A stretch of 64,000 bases of DNA from Wallemia ichthyophaga EXF-994 (Eukaryota; Basidiomycota; Wallemiomycetes; Wallemiales; Wallemiaceae): positions 62,001-126,000 of the forward strand of contig NW_008806295.1 in the NCBI RefSeq assembly GCF_000400465.1. The letters run 5' to 3'. The position numbers and the translations under genes were made by a program. Below, piece after piece: positions 1 to 10,217 of the stretch (position 1 is the first letter of the stretch; every line of letters starts with the position of its first letter). The notes beneath the pieces are model-generated. The model saw only the letters and a list, made by a program, of their open reading frames with translations, did not search any database and was not told the origin of the DNA.

Positions 1-1886
1 AGCCGCCACGCTTCAAAATGTTGGAGAGAATGTTTGCGCCAAGATCTAAATCAAGGAGGCCACCGCCGTTGTCATCGTTTGATTGCTTGTCGCCCCATTG
101 GCCACCGCTGCTTCCGCAGTTGTCGCCACAGGATTGATCGTCACCCCATTGACCGCTGTTGTTTTGCTCGTAAGAGCCGCTGTTGTTTTGTTCAGATGAG
201 CCATCTTTGTTCACTTCGTATGAGCCATTTTGGTTCTGGTCCACAGTGGTCGCCACAGGATTGGTCGTCACCCCATTGGCCACCGTTGTTGTTGGATGAG
301 TCACCGTTGTTTTCACCCCATGAGCCGCCGTTGTTGTTGTTGGATGAGCCACCGTTGTTTTCACCCCATGAGCCGCCGTTGTTTCCGCCAGATTGGTCAT
401 CCTTGTTCTCATCACAGTCGGCATCGTCCTTGTTCTTGTCTCCGCCGTTGTTTTCACCCCATTGGCCATCACCGCAGTTGTCACCACAGGATTGATCGTC
501 ACCCCATTGACCGCTGTTGTTTTGCTCGTAAGAGCCGCTGTTGTTTTGTTCAGATGAGCCATCTTTGTTCACTTCGTATGAGCCATTTTGGTTCTGGTCA
601 TAAGAGCCATCTTGGTTACCGTTCCATTGGCCGTCTTTGTGTTGCTCGTATGAGCCATCCTTGTGTTGCTCGTATGAAGAATCTTTGTGTTGCTCGTATG
701 AAGAATCTTGGTGGGTGCTCCATTGACCATCTTGACCACCTTGCTGGTCTTCTGGACAGTCTTCACCGCGCTTGTGGTGGTAACCGTGAGACTTCTCCTT
801 GTTGGAAAGGATATTGATAAGAGCGTCAATGTCGATCAATCCACCGCTGCGCTTGTGGCCTGAGAGGTTTGAAAGAACGTTGACGAGAGCGTCGATATCA
901 ATCAAACCGCGCTTGAAGTGACCTTGTTGGTTGGAAAGGATGTTGATAAGGGCGTCAATGTCGATCAACTCCCCACGACGTTAACGAGAGCGTCGATATC
1001 AATAAAACCGCGCTTATGGCTGTTGTTGAGAACGTTGGCGACAACATTGGCGTCGATAAGCTCGCCGCCGCGCTTGTGGTGACCGTGACCATGACCATGA
1101 CTGTTTTTTTCCTCGTTGGAGAGAATGTTGATAAGGGCGTCAATGTCGATCAACTCCCCACCACGCTTGTGGCTCTTGAGATTTGAGAGGAGGTTGACGA
1201 TGAGGTCAATGTCGATCAGAGAGCCGTCACGCTTAAAGTGACTTTGTTGATTGTTGAGAGCATTGATAACTGCATCAATGTCGATCAACTCCCCGCCACG
1301 CTTGTGGCTCTTGAGGTTTGAGAGGAGGTTAATGATGAGGTCAATGTCGATCAGAGAACCACCGCGCTTGTGATGGTTAGTGAGTATGTTTGCGACAACG
1401 TTGGCGTCAATGAGTTTACCATCCTGGTAGTGAGCTTCCTTGTGTTGCCATTGACCACCACGCTTGAAGTGGTGACTTTCCAAGTTTGAGAGCAAGTTGA
1501 CAACAGCGTCGATGTCGATTAATTGGCCATCACCACGTTTGTGTCCTTTGAGGTTTGAAAGGAGGTTGAGGACGAGGTCGATGTCGATAAGAGAACCTCC
1601 ACGCTTGTGGACTTGTTCGTTTGAGAGGGCGTTAACCAAAGCATCGACGTCGATGAGTTCATCATCGGAACGCTTGTGGTAACCGTGATGACTGTGGCTT
1701 TCGTTGGAGAGAATGTTGATGAGTGCGTCAATGTCGATCAATCCACGCTTGTTGGTCTGGCTGATAGCGCTGATGTTCTGTGCAAAAGTTAGACTGTAGT
1801 GACAGCAACTAGATACAACCCACCTCCACTGGAGCAGCGAGAACAGAGGCGCTGAGGGCCATGAGAGCGACGACTGAAAATTTCAT
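1..1886 (-). CDS. Secreted Kex2-processed repeat protein (3' end beyond window)
   Basis: ATG at 1886 opens a signal peptide (MKFSVVALMALSASVLA), followed by a 46-nt intron (1778-1823). After a short pro-segment ending NKR come more than ten units of about 20-30 residues, each ending in KR and usually restarting with G. The core of each unit is close to LIDIDALINILSN, an alternating hydrophobic/polar pattern, with His-rich linkers such as HGHGHGHHKR. KR is the classical Kex2 cleavage site, so the secreted product is probably many short peptides, as in fungal repellent-type precursors (inference). Below about 790 the repeats give way to a Gly/Asn/Gln/Ser-rich tail with SYEQ, GQWGDDQ and NNGG units; near the left edge another LLDLDLGANILSN-type unit ending KR begins. 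Two reading-frame breaks lie near 968 and 242; as written, translation stops at 965-967 after 291 residues. The second break restores the first frame. No close family is recognised. Confidence 0.8.
126..599. repeat. Pair of identical 116-bp direct repeats (126-241 and 484-599)
   Basis: Bases 126-241 and 484-599 are identical by eye. The offset is 358 bp, which is not a multiple of three, so the two copies are read in different frames, and the frame of the Kex2-repeat gene breaks next to the first copy. Shorter related units (for example the GGSWGENN coding units) fill the space between. The pair looks like a recent duplication or a repeat-assembly error. Confidence 0.85.
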
Positions 1887-2865
1887 TGTAACGAGTGTTG
1901 TGTTGTGAAAAGGTGAGAGTTTGAGATGGAGAAGAGAGAATAGAATGCGCGTAATTTATAGTCAATGGAAATTCTGCCTGTCACTCATTTTCATTACCGT
2001 TCCTGTGAACGTGAAATGTCTTGACATTGACGTAAATTGACATCTCTTCCGCATAAATGAAAGTCTGTAAAATCATGGAAAGGTCATTACGGCGTATACG
2101 CAGCGTGTATTTATACCTTTGAATCATTGTGAATTCGTTAGGGTGCACCCTCATCCTTGGCCGACTTTAAGGTACGGTGACTGTCCCGAGCCGTCTCAGG
2201 GTGCTTGATAGGATTGATCGGGGGATACCATTGGTTAAATAAGGTGTACGCGTGTTTCATAGTCAATTTAACCACATTCCAGCCATATTGAGAATCTGAT
2301 TAATTTCCGGTAGTATTTCGGATAGCTGACACTCATTCCCGGCAAACCAGCTGACGAAACATGCGTCGTTCTAATCACATATCCGTAGCCATTCCAAGTT
2401 TATTGAGTTGAAGTAGGCATGTGTAGCTTGCTTAGCGGGTGTGGATAGGAGTGTGCCAGTTGAACGATAAGCGTGAATATATACGGCGATTCAATATATA
2501 CCACTAAGCCTCACGGATTTAGACGCGGAGCGTGGCTGGAGTGTACTCCCTCTCCAGCGCTTATTTGCTTCTCAGCTGTGTTCCATCTAGCAGCGTCCTC
2601 CAGGCGTCCTCCAGGCGTCCTCAGGTAATGCAATAGTCACGTAATTCAATTTGGGCGAGTACTCTATCGTTCCTAAGGCACCTATTGCTGTCAAAGTTGT
2701 GGAAGCGAAGCGAGCAGTGAAATGGGGAACTTTAGTTGCGATGCGGGCAGATGCGGGCGAGTGCCTGTTAGTTCCTGATGAGTAAAATATGAGTAAAATT
2801 AATTCTACAACATTCAAGTCCGTTCTATTCTCAAGCCTAGCAGTTTTACGTGTCTTACAAATCCA
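1887..2865. other. Intergenic kilobase without a recognisable gene
   Basis: This holds the upstream region of the Kex2-repeat gene and the 3' flank of ICP55. I see no conserved coding frame. A short tandem repeat of about ten bases (gcgtcctcca) occurs three times near 2592-2623. Its length is unusual for this compact window and suggests a complex promoter for the secreted-peptide gene (inference). Confidence 0.5.
1954..1961 (-). promoter_or_regulatory. TATA box of the Kex2-repeat gene
   Basis: On the minus strand CTATAAAT lies about 70 bp upstream of the ATG at 1886, followed by a CT-rich leader. A clear TATA box is rare among the genes here and suits a strongly or conditionally expressed secreted protein. 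Confidence 0.5.
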
Positions 2866-4416
2866 TCAGCTGTGGCAGGCGCGCTCAATGTCTGCAATCT
2901 CCTTAGGTGCCTCTTGAGTGAGCACTAGTGGATCATTCTTCCCGACAAGGACATCATCCTCAACTCTAACGCCGAGATTATGGAACCACTTGGGGAATCG
3001 TTCATTTGGGAAGACATAGCAACCTGGCTCAATAGTGATTACGTTACCGTCTACCAGCTTCTGAGAGCGATCGAACGACGGTGTATCGTGCAAGTCCATG
3101 CCTAGTGGATGACTAATGTAGTGTGGATATAGGATACGTTCTAGGTCGCCAAAGCGTAGATTGTTGAAGCCAATCTGCTTCAATTCGATGCCCAATAATC
3201 TCACGCTTTCTCTGTGAATATTGTTCAACGACACCCCCGAGTCTTCCGTACACAATTTGATGCATTGCTTCTCGACATTGAGAACAGCCTGATAGAGGTC
3301 GCGTTGAGGCTGAGAGAAGGTGCCATTAACGGGCCAAGTGCGAGTGATATCGCTGCAATAGCCATGCAACTCACACCCGGCGTCCATCAGCATCATGTCG
3401 TCTTTATCAATGAGCATAGTGTTAGCAGTGTAGTGCACAGCGAGGCCGTTCGCGCCTGATGCGACAACGGGGACGTAAGCCTGACGCTGCGAGCCAGCCA
3501 TTGCGCAGTGGTATTCGAACCTTGCGGCCACCTGATGCTCTGAGAGACCAGCGTGAGTGTTCTTCATCGCATCTCTGAACCCTAACCCGGCAATGCGACC
3601 ACTGGAGCGCATCAGCGCGCGTTCAGCAGGACTCTTACGCGAGCGCATTTTCTCCACTAACGGACCGAGCGGGCGGACGTTGGGAAGACCGAGAGTAGCG
3701 AGCACAGAATCACCCTCGCTGGTCGTCTGCCCGCGTATCGCACTGCTAAGGTAGTCGACGAGTGCCTTGGCGGGGTTGCTGCTGCTGCTTCCACTGCTGC
3801 CACTAGATGCGCCCCGCTTTCTCGGCCTATCTGTGAGACGTGGGTGGGATGCGTATACCGTCTTGTGTGCGCGCAGTGTGTTTTTCAGATACGCAGCTAG
3901 ACTGGCTGCAGGTTTTGACTATGTGGAGGAGTTTAGAGTGAGACTTACGCGTTTTATAGACATTCTCACCTCATCTGCTTTGAATATACTCATTGCAGCT
4001 TCCTGTCCTGTGCGCGCACCATCCCATAGCTCGATGTGGGGGTCCTTGGGGCGGACAAAGAGGACCATTTTGTAGCCACGTGGAGTGCTGTCATCGCGCT
4101 CGAGAACTACAGCGGAATCAGGCTCCTGGAAGCCTGTCAAATAGTTGAAATCTGTTGCTTGTCTGAACGAGTAGAAGATCTGCTGGGACATCATCTTCAC
4201 GTGTCCAGAGACGCACACAACCGAATCCCCTGGATTGAGCTGGGACATGAGATTTTTGCGTCGCTGCTCGTATTCGTGCGTCGAAATTCCAGGCGTTAGG
4301 TCTGTCTCGCTCATCATATAGCCATGCGTAGACGCCACAGGCTGGCCATAGTTGGCTGGCTTAGAGAGCAGCTTCGAGGTATTTTGGATGGATCGTTTGA
4401 GCGTCTGGTTGAGCAT
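2866..4416 (-). CDS. ICP55: Intermediate-cleaving Xaa-Pro aminopeptidase, mitochondrial
   Basis: This M24B metallopeptidase removes single bulky residues from imported mitochondrial proteins after MPP cleavage. Start at 4416 gives a basic N-terminus (MLNQTLKRSIQNTSKLL) typical of a mitochondrial presequence. The aminopeptidase-P N-terminal domain (EYEQRRKNLMSQL, FNYLTGFQEPDS) is followed by the catalytic domain with metal ligands in MLMDAGCELHGYCSDITRTW, SHPLGMDLHD, TIEPGCYV and GVRVEDD. One intron, 3919-3969 (51 nt), joins ADE to SKPAASLAAY in frame; 499 residues in all, normal for Icp55/XPNPEP3. A Ser/Gly-rich linker precedes the catalytic half. The frame is open further upstream to 4638, but that part is not conserved. 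The next gene is divergent. Confidence 0.9.
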
Positions 4417-4692
4417 CGTATTCGCCACGCGATGGCTGTTTGCGTTGGAAGCAGGCGTCTTCTCTCTTGGCAGATTTCGACCTTTTTGGATTTTTAAAAA
4501 CTGCTTTACACAGCTGGCATGGGTTTGTGTCACTAAGTTCAATTTCAGCCATTTAGACCCGCAAACAACGGGCGGCGTATCCGAGAATGGCTTGCGTGAT
4601 CTCTGCAGGAGCCAGTTGAGGTAATATAAAATTTCCATAGCATCCTCCCAATGAATTCAACTACCCACAAAATTAAATAAAAAATCTGATTT

Positions 4693-4733
4693 TTATCGGC
4701 CGTTGATCAGATTATCGAGATAATCAGATCTGA
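4693..4733. promoter_or_regulatory. GATA-factor site cluster before the siderophore gene
   Basis: In the divergent ICP55/siderophore interval (4417-4765) there is TTATC at 4693-4697, then an inverted pair GATTATC-ga-GATAATC flanked by ATCAG. Fungal iron regulators (Urbs1, SreA, Sfu1 class) are GATA factors that bind ATCWGATAA-like sites before siderophore genes. The sites lie only 33-73 bp from the siderophore acetyltransferase ATG. Iron repression is an inference. Confidence 0.45.
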
Positions 4734-4765
4734 CTTGTTTTCTTTATTCTCTACGACGAGCAGCG

Positions 4766-5998
4766 ATGGCAACAACCGGAGAAATAAAGCTGAGCGACAC
4801 AGCGAGTATTCGAGTGGAAGCGACTGATGAGGCGCTTGCTATCCACACCGACGCAGCAACGCACCACATACACACACTTACCCACAAAACTACGCCAATT
4901 TCTCCATTCTCCATCCTCAATGATGAAAGAATAGCGCGCGATAAAATATATGTGTTACCAGCGTTGCCAGAAGCGGACAATCTCACGCTCTGGGCGATAC
5001 TCCGCGCGATGTGGCATGTCTTCTCGCGCCGGGAGTATATAGCGATCGAGCGACCCAGCGCGCCGATTCACACCTATCTAACGCAGACAGGGCTAGGATT
5101 TGGCAGTCCCGTAGACGAAGCGGTTGTCATTCTCGCGCGCGAGTCTTTCTGGCAGGGTGCGGGTGCACCTGAGACCTACGACTGGTTGCGCCGGGAGAAT
5201 GACAGCAGCACTCCCAACGCTCCCAGCAGACACGTATTTCCGCAGATACAATCGTTTACGAAGAACGAGCTCGTCGCAACGGTGCATCCTCTCCGCCCGC
5301 CCAAGCCGACACCAGGGAGTGTGTTCTACACCCGCTACGTACCTGCTATAGGACAAACAATCTCGTTTGTGCATATGGACGGCTCAAACGCGACCCATTT
5401 CGAACATTACAAGAGATGGCAGAATAGCGACCGTGTTAACACGGGGTGGCGGGAGAGAGGGAGTGATGAGAAACACCACAAGTACATCGCAGATAGACTC
5501 GCCGATAAGCATATGATGGGCTTCCTTTTCGCCTGGGATGGTAACCTCGCCGGGTATGGCGAGCTGGCGTGGGTGATGGAGGACCCTATCAACGTCTACT
5601 GCGGAGGTATGCTTCCATTCGATCAGGGCATTCACCTTCTCGTCGGTGAAGAACATTTCAGAGGCAAGGAGAGATGTGAGTTGGTGAAAGTTTTCGTATG
5701 GACTCACACTCACACTCTCACTCTCACTCAGTTATCGCTACCGTCACTAGCATGATGCATTGCTGCTTCTTGCGTGAGCCGCGCACGCAGAACGTTGTCG
5801 TTGAGCCCAGAGCAGACCTCGGACTCGTGCCGCGCTTGGCTAGCTTGCTGCCGATTGAGATGAATAGAGTGGGTGAAATGCGTGCTATGAATCCCTGCTA
5901 ATCATAATACCACGCAGGAGTTCGAATTCCCCCACAAACGCGCTGTCTTCTTTAGACAACACCGCCAACGTTTCTTCCAGGCTGCTTCGCTGGAGTGA
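4766..5998 (+). CDS. Siderophore biosynthesis N-acetyltransferase (GNAT)
   Basis: The protein resembles the IucB/MbtK-type acyltransferase used in hydroxamate siderophore assembly, which acylates N5-hydroxyornithine with acetyl-CoA. The conserved C-terminal half reads GYGELAWVMED, GGMLPFDQGIHLLVGEE, then LREPRTQNVVVEPR, and ends with FPHKRAVFFRQ. Two introns are needed: 5676-5731 (56 nt) and 5869-5917 (49 nt); without them the last blocks are out of frame. Total 375 residues. No hydroxylase or NRPS gene is adjacent, so it is not in a visible siderophore cluster. The GATA-site cluster just upstream suggests iron control. The substrate (acetyl or a longer acyl group) cannot be told from sequence. 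Confidence 0.85.
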
Positions 5999-6045
5999 TG
6001 CAGTAATGGGTAATTAGGATAAGTATGGATAAAAACACATGCATC

Positions 6046-6073
6046 GTATAGTATAGTATAGTATAGTATAGTA
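6046..6073. repeat. GTATA microsatellite
   Basis: Five perfect GTATA units lie in the 140-bp space between two convergent genes, where they would sit in the 3' untranslated regions. Confidence 0.9.
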
Positions 6074-6138
6074 CTCTATGAAATGAGACAGTGAAACAGT
6101 GAAAGGATGACAGCATCGCAAACATGAAACACTCCACC

Positions 6139-7912
6139 CTACACACCCAAACTTCGTTTAGCGTTCTCGTAACAAAGGTAAGATATGGACACTGCAGGAA
6201 CAACTTTGGCGAGTGTGGGGATGAGGCCGCGATAGAAACCTCTAAGCCCCTCATTGGAGTAAGTCTTGTTGAGCACATCGACAAAACCAGTGTAAGATTG
6301 AGGATGGGCGGGTGTACCACTAGCCTGAAGGCGAGTGCGTAGGAGATTGAGTGGATAAACGGATGTAGCGCCGATAGAGCCTGATACACTCCCGCACGCC
6401 AATAGTTCAATGTTGGAGGGATCCTCTCCCTCGTGGTATCGCATAGAGGCTATTTTGAGAGCTTCGAAGGTGGACATATCGATTGCTGGTGAGTTGTTAG
6501 CGGTGATCGTAACATTAATATTGCTACACACCACTATACGGAAATACACCACAGAGTCCGGCTGGCAAACCTCTGTAGAAGGCACGTCGTCCTGCTTTTT
6601 GGTATATGTCACGCGCTGTTTGCAGGACTGTTGTTTTGGAAGTGTGCGACGCTGTGCTCATCATGCGCGTCTTGACCGTCTCCACGGGGTAGATGACGAA
6701 TTGAGATGTAATACCGCCTAATCCACCAGCTATGAAGCGCGATGTACCACTTATGTCGGTCTGGTCAGCCACTTTATCCCAATGTTTGGCAAAAATCCTC
6801 TTGGCAGTCTCATATGAGAGGAATTTGATGGCAGATTCGGGGAATATTTTGACTATGTTGAGACCATTTCCCACCCAGAAAGCCGTCAAACCCCCACCTT
6901 GGATGTAAATTTTGTGCATTGCACTGGATAAGGCGGAGAGACCGCTCATGTTGGTCTTTTTAGTGGTAGTTATCAAATACACTTTGAGTCTGTCGAACGG
7001 GGCGGTAGATGTGCGACTGACAGCGCCAGCTATACCACCTGCGAGAAGAAACCTGAGAGCCTGACTACCTCGGAGGAGACCGGTGGTGCAATTGTCGATA
7101 TCATTGTCACTGTCGTTGTCGTCTGGTTGTTGATCGTATTCTATGTGTTTGATGTGTTTATCTTGGCGGTGATCGACGTTTGGGGAGATTGACCTTGCGG
7201 TTAGCTTAGTTTTCGGTTTAGATCGACTTGTAGATTCGTCGGCGGTGAGAATGACGTCAGCGTCGGAGGTGAGTTGGGAAGCGCCTCTGGATTGATTTTT
7301 GACGGTGTAGTATCTATAGATTTCAGTAATGTGGGGGTGCCTCGGGAGGAGAAGTAGGTAATCTCTAAAGTCAGCGAATTCGATGACGCCAGAGTTGTTT
7401 TGATCGAGGGTGTTAAAGAACTTGGTAAAATTTTCATCATCAAGGTGAATATCAGCTTTTTTGAGAGCTTGTCTAAGATCTAGTTTGTCTAGTTTCATAT
7501 CGTTATTTGAGTCAAGTTGCTTGTAAATGTTCCACAATTCGAATTCCTTGTTGAAGGTGTATTCACAGAAATCCTGCCATGATTTGTTGGAGTTGAGGAG
7601 TTCATAGTCGTAGTTAGAATGGATTTTAATAGATTTGTTTGTAGGGAGGCTATTCCAAACCTTTTTAAGCCTATCCCTGCGAGCAGTAGCGCCTTCTATT
7701 CGCCTATAGTCAGCGAGGGAAGGGGGAGTTGAGCTGTTAGACCTTCTAAGCTCAGGATCCTTCCAGTTGAAAGTACCACAGTTTCTGTCACCCCAGCCAC
7801 CCCTCCAAGTACCATCAAGTGTACCATAAAATCTATCTGCAGCGTTTATAGTGTGAACTGGGGAGTAGGAGGGGAATGGCGGTGGTGGGATTTGATAATA
7901 GAAATCCGACAT
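6139..7912 (-). CDS. Ca2+-dependent mitochondrial ATP-Mg/Pi carrier (SCaMC/Sal1 type)
   Basis: This is an inner-membrane SLC25 carrier with a regulatory EF-hand domain facing the intermembrane space. The N-terminal 250 residues hold EF-hand loops (LDSNNDMKLDKLDL and LDQNNSGVIEFADF). The carrier body has three signature repeats: PFDRLKVYL, YPVETVKTRMM and YPLNLLRTRLQ. One intron, 6486-6531 (46 nt), joins FPYS to AIDMSTFEALK within the third module. Total 575 residues. The two best loops keep Asp/Asn ligands, so calcium binding is plausible. Head to head with TAF4; the start codons are 52 bp apart. Confidence 0.9.
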
Positions 7913-7964
7913 TTGATTAGTAAATTATAATGAAATCTATTTATTTATAGTGAATTGTTGGTTG

Positions 7965-9050
7965 ATGGATGGGTTGAAAGAGACCGCCCATCATGTCAAC
8001 CGGGTTAGTATTGGACTAGTAATAAATCCTAATAATCCTTATAAAACTTATAGTCAAACTGAGCAGAGTAATAAGGGTACAGATGTTAGATCTTTGATTG
8101 ATGCTGTTGGAAATGCAGGCGTGGATATTGAAGTCAGTGGGCTTGTAAAATTCAAGTGTTTAGACTAACAACTGGGACAGGCTGAGCACGAAGCTATCCT
8201 CCAATCAAATGATATTCTACAATCCAGATATGGCTTACCCACCAGGCACAACAGATCACGTACTCAAGACTTTCTCAACAACTCCATCCTCAGGGATAAA
8301 ATTAGAGCAGCTGCCGCTCCACACCAGTTGCAACGCGTCGACGAGGATTGCTTGCAGTTTCTAGCCCTAGCAACCCAAGCACGCTTGAGGCACTTAATTG
8401 AACTTATGATCCAAGCCAATCACCATCGCAGTGCATCATCACATGTAAACGCACCTACAATTATACACGGTGATCCTCTATACTCCCAGTCTATTCGCAC
8501 TGACACGGATAAACAACTTCAAGCCCTCGAGAAGATTGAAAGGGAGGATGAGACAAAGGCTAGACGTGAGCGTGTCGAGCGTATCACGGTAGAAAGAGAA
8601 GAAAAACAATTCCTTCAATCTCAACAACAACAACAACAACTCGTCGAAGAAGACGACCAGAAGAAAAAAAAGAGGAAAAAAGATATGTCTACAGCCAAGA
8701 ACATGTCCGATGACGTACAGAAGAAGTTATCTGACCAGACTGCTTTAAGGAGTGCTGGTTTGGCTCCCAAGTACAGCTGGCTCACTGGTGGTGCTGTTCC
8801 TTCCCCCCGGTCCTCATCGAACCTCCCAAAACCAAAATTTCAGCCACAACAAAGTAATTTAAATATAAAGACATCACAGCAGAAAACTCTTGGTCCACCG
8901 CCACACGATGCACACCTCGAAAGTGGCACAATCAACTTGAATGACGCTCTATTCGCGTTGGAGAGGGAGCGAGGTATGGGCGCTGGACGTGGGTCAGGCC
9001 AGATGACGGCGTGGAAGAGGTACATAACCTCTGCGCCTGAGGAGTATTAA
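7965..9050 (+). CDS. TAF4: TFIID subunit TAF4
   Basis: TAF4 pairs with TAF12 through a histone-like fold in the TFIID core. SLIDAVGNAGVDIE, spliced to AEHEAILQSND, is the start of the TAF4 C-terminal domain, and RLRHLIELM plus the long basic helix region follow. A charged region with a poly-Gln run precedes the conserved C-terminal helix (TINLNDALFALERERG, MTAWKRYI). Intron 8133-8180 (48 nt) has the less usual 5' site GTCAGT. Start at 7965 is the first ATG in frame; 345 residues, short compared with metazoan TAF4 but normal for fungi. Confidence 0.85.
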
Positions 9051-9126
9051 CGGTTTAATTGATATTGTAATTTTATTTATTCTAATAATTCAAGTGTTGT
9101 TGCTGCTGGCTTGCTGCTAGGATCCC

Positions 9127-10106
9127 ATGAGCACCTACGCACGCCCCACGTACACGGGCAGTCCGAGCTGGCAGGCGAATGATTTCTTCAACGCCCATAG
9201 CCGCAGCCTTGGTTTGAGTCGGGAGCGCTATCCGCACTCGCGCTTCTCTGAGTTGTTTGCTGTTATCAGAAATGTGAGTGGGGACAGCACGAGCGAGCCG
9301 AACGAGCCGAACGAGACGAACGAGACTCACGGATAACATTGCAGATACTCCGAATTGGTGGCTCACACATCGAAGAAGCCCAGCTGGCGCATTCCAAGTA
9401 CTACTACATGGGATGCATAGAAGCACCGTACTCGTCGCGCGAGCTAGCCGCTGCAGCAGGCTACCAGGCATTCCTAGTATGGGAGAACCACCACCTCGTC
9501 CTGATGCCCTCTTTCGTCCCCGGCCTCAAGCAAGTCCTCGAATGGATCGCTGGGATCGCCATCGCTGAGAGCTGCAAACTCTGCGAGGAGCTCGCCTTCA
9601 CTAACGAAAAGGAAATACGCGAGGCTTGCGAATGGGCTGCTAAAACTGCTCAAATCGCTTACGAGGAGACTCACTCGCGCATTGGTCGCATCAGACGTCA
9701 TAGCGTTGGTAATCAGCGTCAACATCAGGAATTTTATAATAGCAGATATCTCCCAGGTCAGCCTGATACCGTGTACGGCGGATACCAAGGTTATCCCGCT
9801 GGTTACGGCAGTTACCCAGAAGAATTTGGTCCGGCGTACATGGGCGATTACTACGGTGGTTATGGCATGCCAATGCCCCAGCATTACGGTGGTATGAGTG
9901 GTATGGGTGGTGGTATGGCTGGTGGAATGCCTGGAATGGGCAGTATGGGCAACATGGGTATGGGTACAGGCACAGGAATGAATGGTATGATGCCCAATAT
10001 GGGCATGAACGGTATGAGCAATATGAATGGCATGAACGGCATGAACGGCATGGGAATCCCTCAATCCTCGTCCATGTACATGCCCTACAATCACTACCCG
10101 TACTGA
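9127..10106 (+). CDS. Conserved-looking protein with Met/Gly-rich tail
   Basis: I do not recognise the family. The first 150 residues look globular: FFNAHSRSLGLSRERYPHSRF, then after the intron the block ILRIGGSHIEEAQLAHSKYYYMGCIE and a helical segment (VLEWIAGIAIAESCKLCEEL). The last 130 residues are Tyr/Gly- then Met/Gly-rich with repeated GM, NM and NGMNGM units, a low-complexity pattern seen in RNA-binding or condensate-forming proteins (inference). The intron 9274-9344 (71 nt) contains a small tandem repeat (gaacgagccgaacgagacg). 302 residues. Confidence 0.65.
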
Positions 10107-10217
10107 CATAGTAGCACAATAAAACCCACACTAACACCCACACGGATCAAACTAAGTTATAGAAACGTTTGCACTCAACACAGTTGTATTTGTATGTATA
10201 TCATCCATCTTGACATA

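Noticed and set aside
34-817. Long plus-strand frames through the repeat gene
   Set aside because: They are antisense shadows of the repeated codons; composition (His/Cys/Arg strings) is artificial and there is no start context or homology.
790-1750. Regularly spaced direct repeats resembling a CRISPR array
   Set aside because: The repeats are degenerate, in one protein frame with KR sites, and the window is clearly eukaryotic; the spacing is that of coding units.
2587-2817. Minus-strand frame of 76 codons near the ICP55 3' end
   Set aside because: No protein-like pattern; overlaps a short tandem repeat and lies in the intergenic region.
5952-6410. Minus-strand frame overlapping the carrier's last exon
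   Set aside because: It is a different frame of the SCaMC exon extended through the GTATA microsatellite (YTILYYTILYY-like).
9474-10143. Minus-strand frames opposite the Met/Gly-rich protein
   Set aside because: The His/Thr/Val and Cys/Tyr strings arise from the antisense of Met/Gly codons.
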